This document shows positions 54,373 to 63,891 of a DNA stretch of 64,000 nucleotides, piece by piece. Every line of letters begins with the position of its first letter. Position 1 is the stretch's first letter. A program made the translations under genes and the position numbers. The notes beneath the pieces are model-generated. The model saw only the letters and a list, made by a program, of their open reading frames with translations, was not told the origin of the DNA and did no database searches. Source of the DNA: CAVYUC01 sp963816685 (lineage in GTDB: Bacteria; Bacteroidota; Bacteroidia; Bacteroidales; Prolixibacteraceae); NCBI GenBank assembly GCA_963816685.1, contig CAWFMB010000003.1, positions 186,001-250,000 on the forward strand. Direction: 5' to 3'.

Positions 54373-55728
54373 ATGGAACATGTAAATCAAAAGAGACTTT
54401 TTGTAGCCAGTTGTTTAGCGTTGTTGGTTACTGCAATTACATTTGCAATCAGAGCAAGAATTGCGTCAGTTTTTACCGATGACTACGGATTGTCAGCGGA
54501 ACAGGTAGGGCGTGCACTGGCACCTGCTTTCTGGGGGTTTGCAGTGGCAATGTTCGCTGGTGGTTATTTCATTGATATCGTTAAAACGAAAACTGTGGTG
54601 TGGATGGCATTCAGCATGCACCTGATTGGAATTATTTTACTGTTGCTTGCAAAAGATTATACCTCGTTGTTTATTGCCAATGTTTTTATTGGTTTAGGTA
54701 ACGGAAGTGTTGAAGCAGCCTGTAATCCATTGGTTACAACTCTTTTTCCCAATAAAAAATCGAAAATGCTAAACAGGTTTCATGTTTGGTTCCCTGGTGG
54801 AATTGTAATTGGAAGTTTGCTTGCAGCCATGGTTATGGATCAATTGAATTTACCATGGCAGGTGCTGGTTAGCTTATTGTTTATTCCGCTGGCCATATAT
54901 GGATTTTTATTCTTTGGTCAGAAAATTCCTGAAACTGAAAGAGTCGCATCAGGTGTAAGTTATAAGGAAATGATGCGAAATGTTGGCGCACCGGTGACAA
55001 TCACACTCGCTGTAATATTTATGATACTGGTTGCAAATGTTTCAGCAATTTCTCATGCAATTACTTCAAACTATTTCATACCAATAATTATTGTCACTGT
55101 AATTGCTGTTTTAATAATTATTGAAGGTAAGGCAATTAACAAAATAACGCTGTTGTTTCCTTTTATTTTTGCATGCATGCTGCTTACAGCATCAACGGAA
55201 TTAGGCACTACTCAATTAATTGAGTTATTATTATCGGACAAAGGTATTCATCCAATGATAATATTGGCGGTAGTGACAGGCTTAATGGCTGTTGGCCGAT
55301 ATTTTGCCGGAGGTTTAATTCATCGTTTAAATACACCCGGTGTGCTTCTTGGCTCAGCTATTTTCTCAGTTGCCGGATTGTTACTGTTAAGCATTACAAA
55401 CGGTGCAGTTTTAACTGTAATTTCAGCAGCAGTATTTGCAATTGGAGTTTGTTATTTCTGGCCCACTATGATTGGCGCTGCAGCAGAATATACTCCAAAA
55501 ACCGGTGCATTGGGAATGTCAATTCTGGGAGGAGCTGGTTTTGTAGCAACATCAATGGTGTTACCCATTATGGGTGAATCTATAGGCACCGCTGGCCCTC
55601 AAATGACACTTCGCAATATGGCCATTTTACCGGTGATTCTAATCTTTGCGTTTATCATCTTTTCTGTTTTGGTAAAAAATAAAAACAAAAGCAGGCAGAT
55701 TCCTCAAGAAGGTGCTGTGGTTCGTTAG
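54373..55728 (+). CDS. Major facilitator superfamily transporter
   Basis: This 451-residue protein has about 12 membrane segments and the MFS shape: GYFIDIVKTKTVVWMAF after helix 2 and FPNKKSKMLNRFHVWFPGG in the central loop, as in Bacteroidota sugar permease-like carriers. VIFMILVANVSAI and GLMAVGRYFAGG mark the second half. The substrate is unknown; a sugar is likely from the ThuA neighbour. A terminator follows at 55739-55788. Confidence 0.85.
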   Translation: MEHVNQKRLFVASCLALLVTAITFAIRARIASVFTDDYGLSAEQVGRALAPAFWGFAVAMFAGGYFIDIVKTKTVVWMAFSMHLIGIILLLLAKDYTSLFIANVFIGLGNGSVEAACNPLVTTLFPNKKSKMLNRFHVWFPGGIVIGSLLAAMVMDQLNLPWQVLVSLLFIPLAIYGFLFFGQKIPETERVASGVSYKEMMRNVGAPVTITLAVIFMILVANVSAISHAITSNYFIPIIIVTVIAVLIIIEGKAINKITLLFPFIFACMLLTASTELGTTQLIELLLSDKGIHPMIILAVVTGLMAVGRYFAGGLIHRLNTPGVLLGSAIFSVAGLLLLSITNGAVLTVISAAVFAIGVCYFWPTMIGAAAEYTPKTGALGMSILGGAGFVATSMVLPIMGESIGTAGPQMTLRNMAILPVILIFAFIIFSVLVKNKNKSRQIPQEGAVVR

Positions 55729-55738
55729 AATGAATTAT

Positions 55739-55788
55739 AAAAAGGCTGTTGCTAAGTTCGTAAAACGATCTGGCAACTGCCTTTTTTT
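55739..55788 (+). terminator. Intrinsic terminator of the MFS gene
   Basis: AAAAAGGC-T-GTTGC pairs with GCAAC-T-GCCTTTTT around an 18-22-base loop, followed by a T run, just after the MFS stop codon. Confidence 0.82.
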
Positions 55789-55823
55789 AATTATATCTTG
55801 ATGTAAGTTAAAATCAAGTCAAA

Positions 55824-56072
55824 ATGTTATACGTTTTATTAATTGGTTTAGCTGCCGGTGCAATTGCAGGTATTCTTATTCGCGGGAAAGGTTATGGATG
55901 CCTTGTGAATATAGTTGTCGGAATTATTGGTGCGTATATTGGTAACTGGCTGTTAACTGAAATGGGAATTTATATCCGTCACGGCATTTTGGGAACACTA
56001 ATCACTTCGGTAATTGGCGCAGTAGTATTTTTGTTTGTTTTAAATCTTCTGAAAAAAATACTGGACAGTTAA
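55824..56072 (+). CDS. GlsB/YeaQ/YmgE family small membrane protein
   Basis: This 82-residue protein has three hydrophobic segments. The family hallmark is AAGAIAGILIRGKGYGCLVNIVVGIIGAYIGNWL, a glycine-rich double helix around the charged RGKGYG turn, followed by GILGTLITSVIGAVVFLFVLNLL. GlsB/transglycosylase-associated proteins are stress-induced inner-membrane proteins of unknown mechanism. It lies between the MFS terminator and the CotH gene, so it probably has its own promoter. Confidence 0.85.
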   Translation: MLYVLLIGLAAGAIAGILIRGKGYGCLVNIVVGIIGAYIGNWLLTEMGIYIRHGILGTLITSVIGAVVFLFVLNLLKKILDS

Positions 56073-56174
56073 TCATCTTTATTCATAATCATTAAAAACA
56101 GACAGGTTTACAGGAATTTCATTATTCTGATTCTGTTTATTTTCTTATTTTGTACGCCATTCAAAAAAGATGAT

Positions 56175-59100
56175 ATGTCACGATTAAACCTAATGACCTT
56201 TTCAATTTCCCTCCTGTTTATTGTTCCTTTTTTCTCATTTGCACAGGATTTGAAAATCAACGAATTAATGTCTTCAAACAGTGGAACTGTTCACGATGAA
56301 GATCAGGATACACCAGATTGGATTGAAATCTTCAACTATGGGCAACAAACTATTCAACTTGATAATTATTTTTTGAGTGATGATAAAAGTAAACCACTAA
56401 AATGGCAACTACCTTCGGGAAATTTACAACCTGACGCTCCTCTTTTGATTTTTGCTTCTGACAAAGATCGCCGATCCATGCCTTTATTCTATTATTCGTT
56501 AATTGAAATAGGGGATACATGTAGTTATATCATCCCTAAAAGTGAAATTCCGGCATCCTGGAGAACTGCAGAATTCGATGCAAATAGCTGGGGCAGGGGA
56601 CCAACAGGGATTGGTTATGGCGATGATGATGATAACACTGTTATTGCCAAAAATACGCTGTCTGTATTTTTACGTATCGAATTTTCGGTGAAAGATAAAG
56701 AGGCAATTAATAATTTATGGCTGCACATGGATTATGACGACGGGTTTATTGCTTATTTAAATGGAACCGAAATAGCACGTGCCGGTTTGGGCGTTGCGGG
56801 TTCGGCAGTTGCATTTAATCAATCTGCCAGTTCTCATGAAGCTAAAATATACAGTGGGAATAAACCGGAAGGATTTAATGTTTCAGAATATATCCATTTG
56901 CTTTCTGAAAATGAAAATGTGCTGGCTGTGCAGGTGCATAATACTAGTGAGTCTTCTTCCGATTTATCTGCAACTCCATTCTTAACAGTAGGTTATACAT
57001 CTGTTGAAACAGGATTGAAATCTCCCTCAGAATATGTCAATTTAAGCTCACCATTATCTCATACTAATTTCAAACTTTCTTCTTCGGGTGAAACAGTTTT
57101 TCTCTCTCATAAAACAAATGGTTTAGTTGATTCTGTTTCGTTTGGTGAGATTCCGGCAGGTTATTCATATGGACGTGATGCAGAACAGATACAAAAATGG
57201 GTTTTCTTTGAAGAACCTACTCCGGGTGAACAAAATCATTCAGGATCAATTTCTGAAGTTATTCAAGATGAAGTGGAATTTTCAATTCCTGAAATGTTTC
57301 TTTCTTCTCCACAGGAACTTGTTTTATCATCTGCTGAAGGTGATGGACAAATTCATTACACTTTAAATAGTTCAATACCAACAATTGACAGTCCGGTGTA
57401 TAAAAGTCCAATCTCAATTGATAAAAATACTGTGGTTAAAGCTGCTGTTTTTAAAGAAGGAGCAGTTCCCGGAAAAACAGTTACACATACCTATTTGTTT
57501 GATGATCAATCAACGCTGCCGGTTGTTTCAGTAGCCGCCGATTCATCTGATTTGTGGGACAATGAAACAGGTATTTACGTTTTGGGCGACAATTATGAAG
57601 ATGAAGTTCCATATATGGGCGCCAATTTTTGGCAGGATTGGGAAAAGCAGGCAAGCATCGAAATGATTGAACCTTCCGGGCAAAGGGCATTTTCGCTGAA
57701 CTGCGGGATAAAAATTTTTGGAGGATGGAGTCGGGCGAATGATCAGAAATCCCTTGCAGTATTTTTTCGAAAAGAATATGGTGATGCACAGCTTAAAAAT
57801 TACAAACTTTTCCCCTCAAAACCAATTGAGGATTTTAAATCTGTAGTTCTGCGTAACAGCGGCAATGATTACAGCTTTTCTAAAATGAGAGATGCAATGA
57901 TGACAACCCTTGTCAGTAACATGAACATTGACTTTCAGGCTAACCGTCCATCAGCTTTGTATCTTAATGGCCAATACTGGGGACTTATTAATATCCGCGA
58001 AAAGGTGAATGAAGATTTTCTTGAAAGTAACCATGGAGTTAGTGCCGACAGCATTGATTTATTGGAATGGAATGGTTCTGCAATTGAAGGAAGCAGTGAT
58101 AAATACTGGCAATTGATAAATTATTTGAATTCGAACAGCTTAAAAACAGATGCAAGTTATAATGTTGTTGAAAAGCAAATCGATATTGAAAATTATATTG
58201 ATTACCAGCTGTCGCAAATTTATTTCGATAACCGCGACTGGCCAGGCAACAATATAAAATATTGGCGGCCACAAACCGAAGATGGCAAATGGCGTTGGAT
58301 TATGTTTGATACCGATTTTGGTTTCGGCATTTATAACGATAAGGCATATCTAGACAATACATTGCAATTTGCACTGGCTTCCAATGGCCCCGATTGGCCA
58401 AATCCGCCGTGGTCAACTTTTATTTTCCGCAAGTTGTTCGAAAATGAAATATTCAGAAACAAATTTATTAATCGCTATGCCGACATGTTGAATACCACTT
58501 TCAAACCTGCACATGTTATTGCAGTCATAGACAGCATGGCTTCTGTGATAGAACCCGAAATCCCCAGGCAGAATGAACGCTGGGGAGCACCGGATGTTTG
58601 GTTTTGGCAGCAAAATATATTGAATATGAGAGCTTTCGCTACTTACCGTGTTGAAAATGTGAGGAAACATATTAAACAACAGTTTTCAATTCCGGAAGAT
58701 CATGAAATTACTGTTTCTGTATTGCCTTCAGCCGGCGGATTTGCTGCACTAAACTCAATTGTAGTAAAAGGAACTTCATGGAAAGGAACTTATTTTGAAG
58801 GTGTTCCAATTAAACTAACAGCAAATGCTTATGCAGGTTACAAATTCAATAGCTGGATTGTAAATGGTAAAATTTTTAATGAAGAGACTATTGAATTAAA
58901 TATTGCCAAAGTTTCAGATATCCGCCTGCTCTTTGAAGATGCCGGCGATGATGGAAATTCTGTTGTTTTCAATGAAATTAATTATAATTCCTCTGTTGAA
59001 AACGATGCAGGTGACTGGGTGGAATTGTTCAACTGGGGGAGAAATGATTTGGATATTTCGGGTTGGACATTTAAAGATGATGACAATTTGCACCAATTCG

Positions 59101-59729
59101 TTATTCCGCAAAATACAATTTTGAAAAGTGATGAATACCTTGTACTCTGCCGAAATGAAGACAATTTTATTCTGTCTCATCCGGATGTTCAAAATTATCT
59201 TGCTGAATTTGATTTCGGATTAAGCAGTTCAGGGGATCAAATCCGTTTGTTCGACAATCTTGGACAACTGGTGGATCAGGTGACATTTGGTACCGAATCA
59301 CCATGGCCGGAAGAACCAAACGGAACCGGTATGACACTCGAACTCCGAAATTATTCGAACGATAATTTGTTGGCAGAATCCTGGAAAGCTTCTCTTGATA
59401 TTTTTGGAACTCCCGGAAGAATAAACAGCATTACTACTGAATCAAAGGTTGTTGAAAATATTAATTCATTACAAACTTTGAAAATTTATCCGAATCCGTT
59501 TACCAATCAAACACGGATTGAAGTGAATATCCAAAATCTGAAACCGGTTTCAGTCGAAATTTATTCGCTGCAGGGAAAGCTTGTTTACATGAAAAAAACA
59601 CCGGATAATTACATCATCTGGAATGGAAAAACCAATGAAGGACAAAATTTACATGCAGGAGTTTATGTGTGTAAAGTCAAATGTGGAAGCGAAGTTCTTG
59701 TTTCGAAACTTGTTTTAAATCCAAATTAA
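56175..59729 (+). CDS. CotH-kinase/lamin-tail multidomain protein, T9SS cargo
   Basis: This 1184-residue protein has a signal peptide (about 1-23). A lamin-tail domain (about 24-120, INELMSSN) and a galactose-binding-like region (about 130-270, GRGPTGIGYGDDDDNT) come first. A chitobiase-like C-terminal domain (about 375-440) and a CotH part (about 445-840, LRNSGNDYSFSKMRDAM and IMFDTDFGFG) follow. A B-repeat-like domain (about 850-920), a second lamin-tail domain (about 930-1040) and a type A sorting domain (IYPNPFTNQTRIEV, about 1102-1184) complete it. The CotH fold is an atypical protein kinase in spores; its role in Bacteroidota surface proteins is unknown. The sorting domain predicts export by T9SS. 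Confidence 0.88.
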   Translation: MSRLNLMTFSISLLFIVPFFSFAQDLKINELMSSNSGTVHDEDQDTPDWIEIFNYGQQTIQLDNYFLSDDKSKPLKWQLPSGNLQPDAPLLIFASDKDRRSMPLFYYSLIEIGDTCSYIIPKSEIPASWRTAEFDANSWGRGPTGIGYGDDDDNTVIAKNTLSVFLRIEFSVKDKEAINNLWLHMDYDDGFIAYLNGTEIARAGLGVAGSAVAFNQSASSHEAKIYSGNKPEGFNVSEYIHLLSENENVLAVQVHNTSESSSDLSATPFLTVGYTSVETGLKSPSEYVNLSSPLSHTNFKLSSSGETVFLSHKTNGLVDSVSFGEIPAGYSYGRDAEQIQKWVFFEEPTPGEQNHSGSISEVIQDEVEFSIPEMFLSSPQELVLSSAEGDGQIHYTLNSSIPTIDSPVYKSPISIDKNTVVKAAVFKEGAVPGKTVTHTYLFDDQSTLPVVSVAADSSDLWDNETGIYVLGDNYEDEVPYMGANFWQDWEKQASIEMIEPSGQRAFSLNCGIKIFGGWSRANDQKSLAVFFRKEYGDAQLKNYKLFPSKPIEDFKSVVLRNSGNDYSFSKMRDAMMTTLVSNMNIDFQANRPSALYLNGQYWGLINIREKVNEDFLESNHGVSADSIDLLEWNGSAIEGSSDKYWQLINYLNSNSLKTDASYNVVEKQIDIENYIDYQLSQIYFDNRDWPGNNIKYWRPQTEDGKWRWIMFDTDFGFGIYNDKAYLDNTLQFALASNGPDWPNPPWSTFIFRKLFENEIFRNKFINRYADMLNTTFKPAHVIAVIDSMASVIEPEIPRQNERWGAPDVWFWQQNILNMRAFATYRVENVRKHIKQQFSIPEDHEITVSVLPSAGGFAALNSIVVKGTSWKGTYFEGVPIKLTANAYAGYKFNSWIVNGKIFNEETIELNIAKVSDIRLLFEDAGDDGNSVVFNEINYNSSVENDAGDWVELFNWGRNDLDISGWTFKDDDNLHQFVIPQNTILKSDEYLVLCRNEDNFILSHPDVQNYLAEFDFGLSSSGDQIRLFDNLGQLVDQVTFGTESPWPEEPNGTGMTLELRNYSNDNLLAESWKASLDIFGTPGRINSITTESKVVENINSLQTLKIYPNPFTNQTRIEVNIQNLKPVSVEIYSLQGKLVYMKKTPDNYIIWNGKTNEGQNLHAGVYVCKVKCGSEVLVSKLVLNPN

Positions 59730-59908
59730 TAATCAGTTAATTAATATTTATTACCACCTTAGTCATTAAGGATAAAAACATTTTTTATCAGATCGTAATT
59801 TTTGCAATTTAGAAGTAATCCTGTGGGTTGTAAAATAAAATAAAAACTGCAGGGAAGAAACTCAAACTTTTAGATGATTTGGCTGTTTAACAATTCATAA
59901 TCATTACT

Positions 59909-61555
59909 ATGGGTTTCATTAAAAAAGCTGAACATATAAAACGGTATAAAGATCTGGCCTTACTTCTTATTAAATATGGTCGGTCTGATATCGTTAAACA
60001 AATGGATTTGACGGGGCCCGATATGTCTCAGGAAACTGTTTCTGAATCAAAAGCCGAAAATTTATCTGACGATTTGGAAAAACTTGGGCCAACTTATGTC
60101 AAACTTGGGCAGTTTCTTTCAACTCGTGCTGATTTTTTACCACCACAGTATTTAAAAGCGCTGTCACGGCTACAGGACAAAGTAAAACCAATTCCTGAAG
60201 AAGAAGTTGAAAGTATTATTACTTCAGAATTGGGAATCAGAATTTCAAAAGCATTTGATCGTTTTGAAACTATGCCAATGGCATCAGCATCAATCGGTCA
60301 GGTGCATTTTGCAAAACTAAGGGGAGGAAAACCAGTTGCGGTAAAAATTCAGCGTCCAAATATACGCGAACAGATTTTCAATGATTTGGATGCTTTTGAA
60401 GAAATTGCTGAATTTCTTGAAAAAAATACAAGTTTGGGCAAACAACTCATGCTTCAGGCAACTTTGAAAGAATTTAGAAAAGCCATGTTACAGGAGTTGG
60501 ATTACTGGCAGGAAGCACAAAATCTGATACATCTTGAAAGAAACCTGCAGGAATTCGATAAAATAGTGATTCCATTGCCGGTTTCTGATTATGTAAGCTC
60601 ACGCGTGCTTACGATGGATTATGTAAAAGGTAAGAATATAAGTAAACTAACTCCACTTGGGCAAATTGATATTGATGGTAAAGTGTTGGCCGAGCAACTT
60701 TTTAAAGCCTATCTGAAACAAATTTTAATCGATGGTTTTTATCATGCCGACCCACATCCGGGGAATATTTATATAACCGATACGGGAGGTCTGGCTTTAC
60801 TTGATTTGGGAATGGTGGCACATGTTTCCGAAAAATTAAAAGCAAAATTAATCCGGCTCCTTTTAGCTGTTAGCGAGGGAGATGGTGAGAAAGCCGCCGA
60901 ATATGCAATTAAAATTGGAAAAAAGGAACATTTGGCTAATGAGGAAATATTTGTTCGGAATATAAATGAACTTATAACGAAAACATATAACAGCAGTATA
61001 AAACAAATTGAAGTTGGTCGTCTTGTTCTTGAAATGACCAAAATTTCAGCTCAAAATGGAATCCGGCTTCCCGATGAGATTGTGATGCTGGGCAAAACCC
61101 TGCTGAATCTGGATAAAGTAGGCCGTATACTTGATTCAAATTTCGATCCGAATGCCTCTCTGAGGCGCAATGCTGCCGAATTGATGCAGGAACGTATGAG
61201 GAAAAGTTTTTCTCCCGGAAATTTCTATGAAGCATTGCTCGATTCAAAAAATCTTATCGAACATCTTCCTGGCAGAATCAATAAAATTATGGAATCCTTG
61301 TCAAATAATCGTTTTACCATCCGGACCAAAATGGTTGATGAGAAATTTTTTATTTCAGGTTTGAAGGAAGCAGCCAACCGTTTAACCATTGGTTTAGTGC
61401 TGGCAGCATTAATTATTGGAGCAGCATTATTAATGCAGGTCCAAACCTCATTCACTATTTTAGGTTATCCCGGACTCGCTATTCTTCTTTTCCTGTTGGC
61501 AGCTATTGGCGGGTTTGTACTTGTTTTCCGGGCAATGTTTAAAGACAGGGAGTGA
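59909..61555 (+). CDS. UbiB/ABC1 (AarF) family atypical kinase
   Basis: This 548-residue protein has the KxGQ motif KLGQFLSTR (65-73), the Ala-rich loop ASASIGQVHFAKL, LQELDYWQEAQN, and the catalytic and metal parts DGFYHADPHPGNI and LLDLGMVAHV. Two hydrophobic helices lie near the C-terminus (about 490-545). UbiB-type kinases support ubiquinone or lipid pathways by an ATPase activity whose exact step is uncertain. It stands alone, 180 bp after the CotH gene, without ubi genes in view. Confidence 0.88.
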   Translation: MGFIKKAEHIKRYKDLALLLIKYGRSDIVKQMDLTGPDMSQETVSESKAENLSDDLEKLGPTYVKLGQFLSTRADFLPPQYLKALSRLQDKVKPIPEEEVESIITSELGIRISKAFDRFETMPMASASIGQVHFAKLRGGKPVAVKIQRPNIREQIFNDLDAFEEIAEFLEKNTSLGKQLMLQATLKEFRKAMLQELDYWQEAQNLIHLERNLQEFDKIVIPLPVSDYVSSRVLTMDYVKGKNISKLTPLGQIDIDGKVLAEQLFKAYLKQILIDGFYHADPHPGNIYITDTGGLALLDLGMVAHVSEKLKAKLIRLLLAVSEGDGEKAAEYAIKIGKKEHLANEEIFVRNINELITKTYNSSIKQIEVGRLVLEMTKISAQNGIRLPDEIVMLGKTLLNLDKVGRILDSNFDPNASLRRNAAELMQERMRKSFSPGNFYEALLDSKNLIEHLPGRINKIMESLSNNRFTIRTKMVDEKFFISGLKEAANRLTIGLVLAALIIGAALLMQVQTSFTILGYPGLAILLFLLAAIGGFVLVFRAMFKDRE

Positions 61556-61593
61556 GCAATTCAATTAGCTTAACTTCCAAAATATGTTTACAG

Positions 61594-62394
61594 CTATCCA
61601 ACCATTGTCATATCGCGGTAACGGGCTTTTATAAAAAGAAAAATTCCATACATGGCTAATCCGATTGCTACACCCGATAAAATAATTGAACCAAACTCAT
61701 TTTGAAGAAAACTAAACGCTTCTTTTGTGCCTCCGGCTTGCTCTGAACTTGAAAAAAAAGCAGCCTTATACGTTAAGAATGCAACTACACCAATCACTAT
61801 TCCTCGCGCGGTATAACCTACTTTACCAAAAGTAAGCACTGCCTTTTGGGCTTTTTGCGGAAGACCTTGTTCTTTAACCTTTTCTTTAAACTTCCCGGTA
61901 TAGGCTCTGAACATCTGATATAGTGCTTTCCCAAGAAAAACAGTGGCTATAATGGCGACAATAATCTGTCCGAATGAATGGCTAAGTGCTTTTGCAATTA
62001 AAGATTCCTGGCTGCTACCAGAACCGCTGCCCTGGCCACTTCCTGATCCGGTAAGAATCTGGATTGCTGAAAAAGCAAGTAATCCGTATAAAATACCACT
62101 TGAAAAATACCCAATACGTCTGACAATTCCTTTGGCATCATTGCCTTTATCTTCCGGATCCTTAAATGCCTGATAAAAACGCCAGAAAACATAGGCAACC
62201 AATCCTAAAGCAGTTATTGCAAGTAAAACTGAACCAAAAGTACTACCCGATAAATACTTCAGGGCATCGCTGCTGCCTGATTTTGAACCTCCCCGTCCAA
62301 CAGCCGCCATGAATGTAAGCGCACCAATTAACGTATATACAAAACCTTTTGAAGCAATACCAAATCGTGCTATGTTTTCCTTTTTCTTTTCCAT
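61594..62394 (-). CDS. DUF1206-domain membrane protein
   Basis: This 266-residue protein has three copies of a two-helix unit, seen by the repeating ARFGIASKGFVYTLIGA, VRRIGYFSSGILYGLLAF and GKVGYTARGIVIGVVAF. That is the DUF1206 layout. A glycine/serine-rich loop (GSGSGQGSGSGSSQES) follows the second unit. The role is unknown. It is convergent with the UbiB gene; downstream space is 38 bp. Confidence 0.85.
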   Translation of the reverse strand: MEKKKENIARFGIASKGFVYTLIGALTFMAAVGRGGSKSGSSDALKYLSGSTFGSVLLAITALGLVAYVFWRFYQAFKDPEDKGNDAKGIVRRIGYFSSGILYGLLAFSAIQILTGSGSGQGSGSGSSQESLIAKALSHSFGQIIVAIIATVFLGKALYQMFRAYTGKFKEKVKEQGLPQKAQKAVLTFGKVGYTARGIVIGVVAFLTYKAAFFSSSEQAGGTKEAFSFLQNEFGSIILSGVAIGLAMYGIFLFIKARYRDMTMVG

Positions 62395-62439
62395 AATTCT
62401 ATAATATGATGCCCGGGTTAATGAGCTTGTAACATTGAA

Positions 62440-62640
62440 GCGTAATAATAATAAAACTCATAATACAGCCGGAAGGTTTAACATATTGTCACTTTTATAT
62501 AAATTTATTTTGGATGAAAACCAGAATATATCATTTTGCCGGTGCTGTTGTAAAATTTTATTTTACAGATATTTAGATTGTTGTCAGCAAAGAACAATTC
62601 ATTGCGAGCAGGGTTTGGGAAAACTTTAAAATCAGAATGT
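62440..62640 (-). pseudogene. Decayed T9SS sorting domain behind the secreted protein
   Basis: Just past the TGA of the next gene, another frame reads FKVFPNPARNELFFADNN and IKFYNSTGKMIYSGF, a type A sorting domain. It then breaks at TAA. One base out of frame follows NLYKSDNMLNLPA and then, shifted again, a V-Y-Y-like end. At least two or three frame changes are needed to restore a full domain of usual length. It is therefore a degenerate tail of the gene at 62632-63723, or the result of several sequencing errors. Confidence 0.65.
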
Positions 62641-63723
62641 TGAAGTATTAAACGGCATGGCAAGTGGCATGAGCGGTTTTCCCCCACCTCCAATGGTTTG
62701 CGGTGAATTATTATCAACAACATTTAAATTATTAAAAATTTTAGCCATATCCCTGGTCCACGGAGAATTTAGATTGTTTTGAGCCATTGGGAAACCCCAT
62801 GCATTTTCAAATTCATCAGTGACCCGTCCTTTATCCGACCATTCAGTGACAAGGGCATAAACATCCCAGGCTGTATCATCCACTATATATGCCCCGTATT
62901 TTTGGAATGTAAACGCAAGAATTTTAGCAGGAACAGTTTCCAGCTGAAGTTCGTCTAAATTTAAATCGCGGGGTAAAGCCAGTAATGCACCCATCCGGCA
63001 CTCCTTCACTACCGGATTTGATCGTTTTGAATAATAAGCCGATGCTGCATATCCGTCAGCTCTTCGCGCGGGCCAGCGGAAACCTTTTGTTTGCCCGTCA
63101 TAATAAAGGTTTTCTGCCGCATAAACATTTATTTTCAATACGTGCTTTACAGTGTCATCCGGTTCATCCAATTCGCCCAGCCGGAGCGCTCCGCCAACAG
63201 CCGATAAACCTGAACCACCATGTGCGCCATAGATTCCGTCACCATAAATATTAACATCATCAAACAGATAATGCGAAGTAGCAGTTTCCGATGTACATCG
63301 TGAAAAAGGTTGTGTTTGTTTAATTGTTACTCCATCGGGCATTAAAACTGCCAGGCCTGAATTTGGTGTCGACCCGTCCCAGGTTTCAGGACTCACAATG
63401 AAATTTTTTGGAACAGGGGCCTTAAACAATAAAGGGCCTTCTTCGGTACATCTGTCTTTTTCGCGGTCCCAACCTGCATAATTTGTATAAATTTCTTCAA
63501 GCGGAGCATCTGCCTCCATAATGATTAAATCTTCGTCTACAGTCATTCCGGCACCCGATACAGATTCAAGCAGTGCCGGAATATATACTGCATCTGAACC
63601 AATGGGCATATTCCATATTGATGTTTCAGAAAAAGGCCATTTTAATGGATCCCTTTGTGCAAAGAGGTTTAAACTGCATAAAAGAATGAACAAAACAGGA
63701 ATAAGGTTTCTTATTAATAGCAT
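62632..63723 (-). CDS. Secreted protein of unknown function, C-terminus lost by frameshift
   Basis: This 363-residue protein has a signal peptide ending near LFAQ (residue 22). It has no motif I can name; notable blocks are WPFSETSIWNMPIGSD, DGIYGAHGGSGLSAVGGALRLGE and WDVYALVTEW. The last part, PFNTSTF, is directly followed, out of frame, by a T9SS sorting domain (positions 62505-62631), so the ancestral protein was probably about 70 residues longer and secreted by T9SS. Without the domain the present protein would stay in the periplasm. It is the first gene after a divergent sigma factor. Confidence 0.7.
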   Translation of the reverse strand: MLLIRNLIPVLFILLCSLNLFAQRDPLKWPFSETSIWNMPIGSDAVYIPALLESVSGAGMTVDEDLIIMEADAPLEEIYTNYAGWDREKDRCTEEGPLLFKAPVPKNFIVSPETWDGSTPNSGLAVLMPDGVTIKQTQPFSRCTSETATSHYLFDDVNIYGDGIYGAHGGSGLSAVGGALRLGELDEPDDTVKHVLKINVYAAENLYYDGQTKGFRWPARRADGYAASAYYSKRSNPVVKECRMGALLALPRDLNLDELQLETVPAKILAFTFQKYGAYIVDDTAWDVYALVTEWSDKGRVTDEFENAWGFPMAQNNLNSPWTRDMAKIFNNLNVVDNNSPQTIGGGGKPLMPLAMPFNTSTF

Positions 63724-63891
63724 AACTAAATATTAGGTTTATCAGGTAAATATATCATTTTAAAAATTCTTTTAAGTACGATTTATTTTCCTGGTTAAAA
63801 TCCAATGCTTGTTAAAGAGTTTTTTGTATTTTACTAGATTGTAAATTTCTAAATCAATGGGCTTTATAAGTTTTTGTAAAATTTGTTTTGT

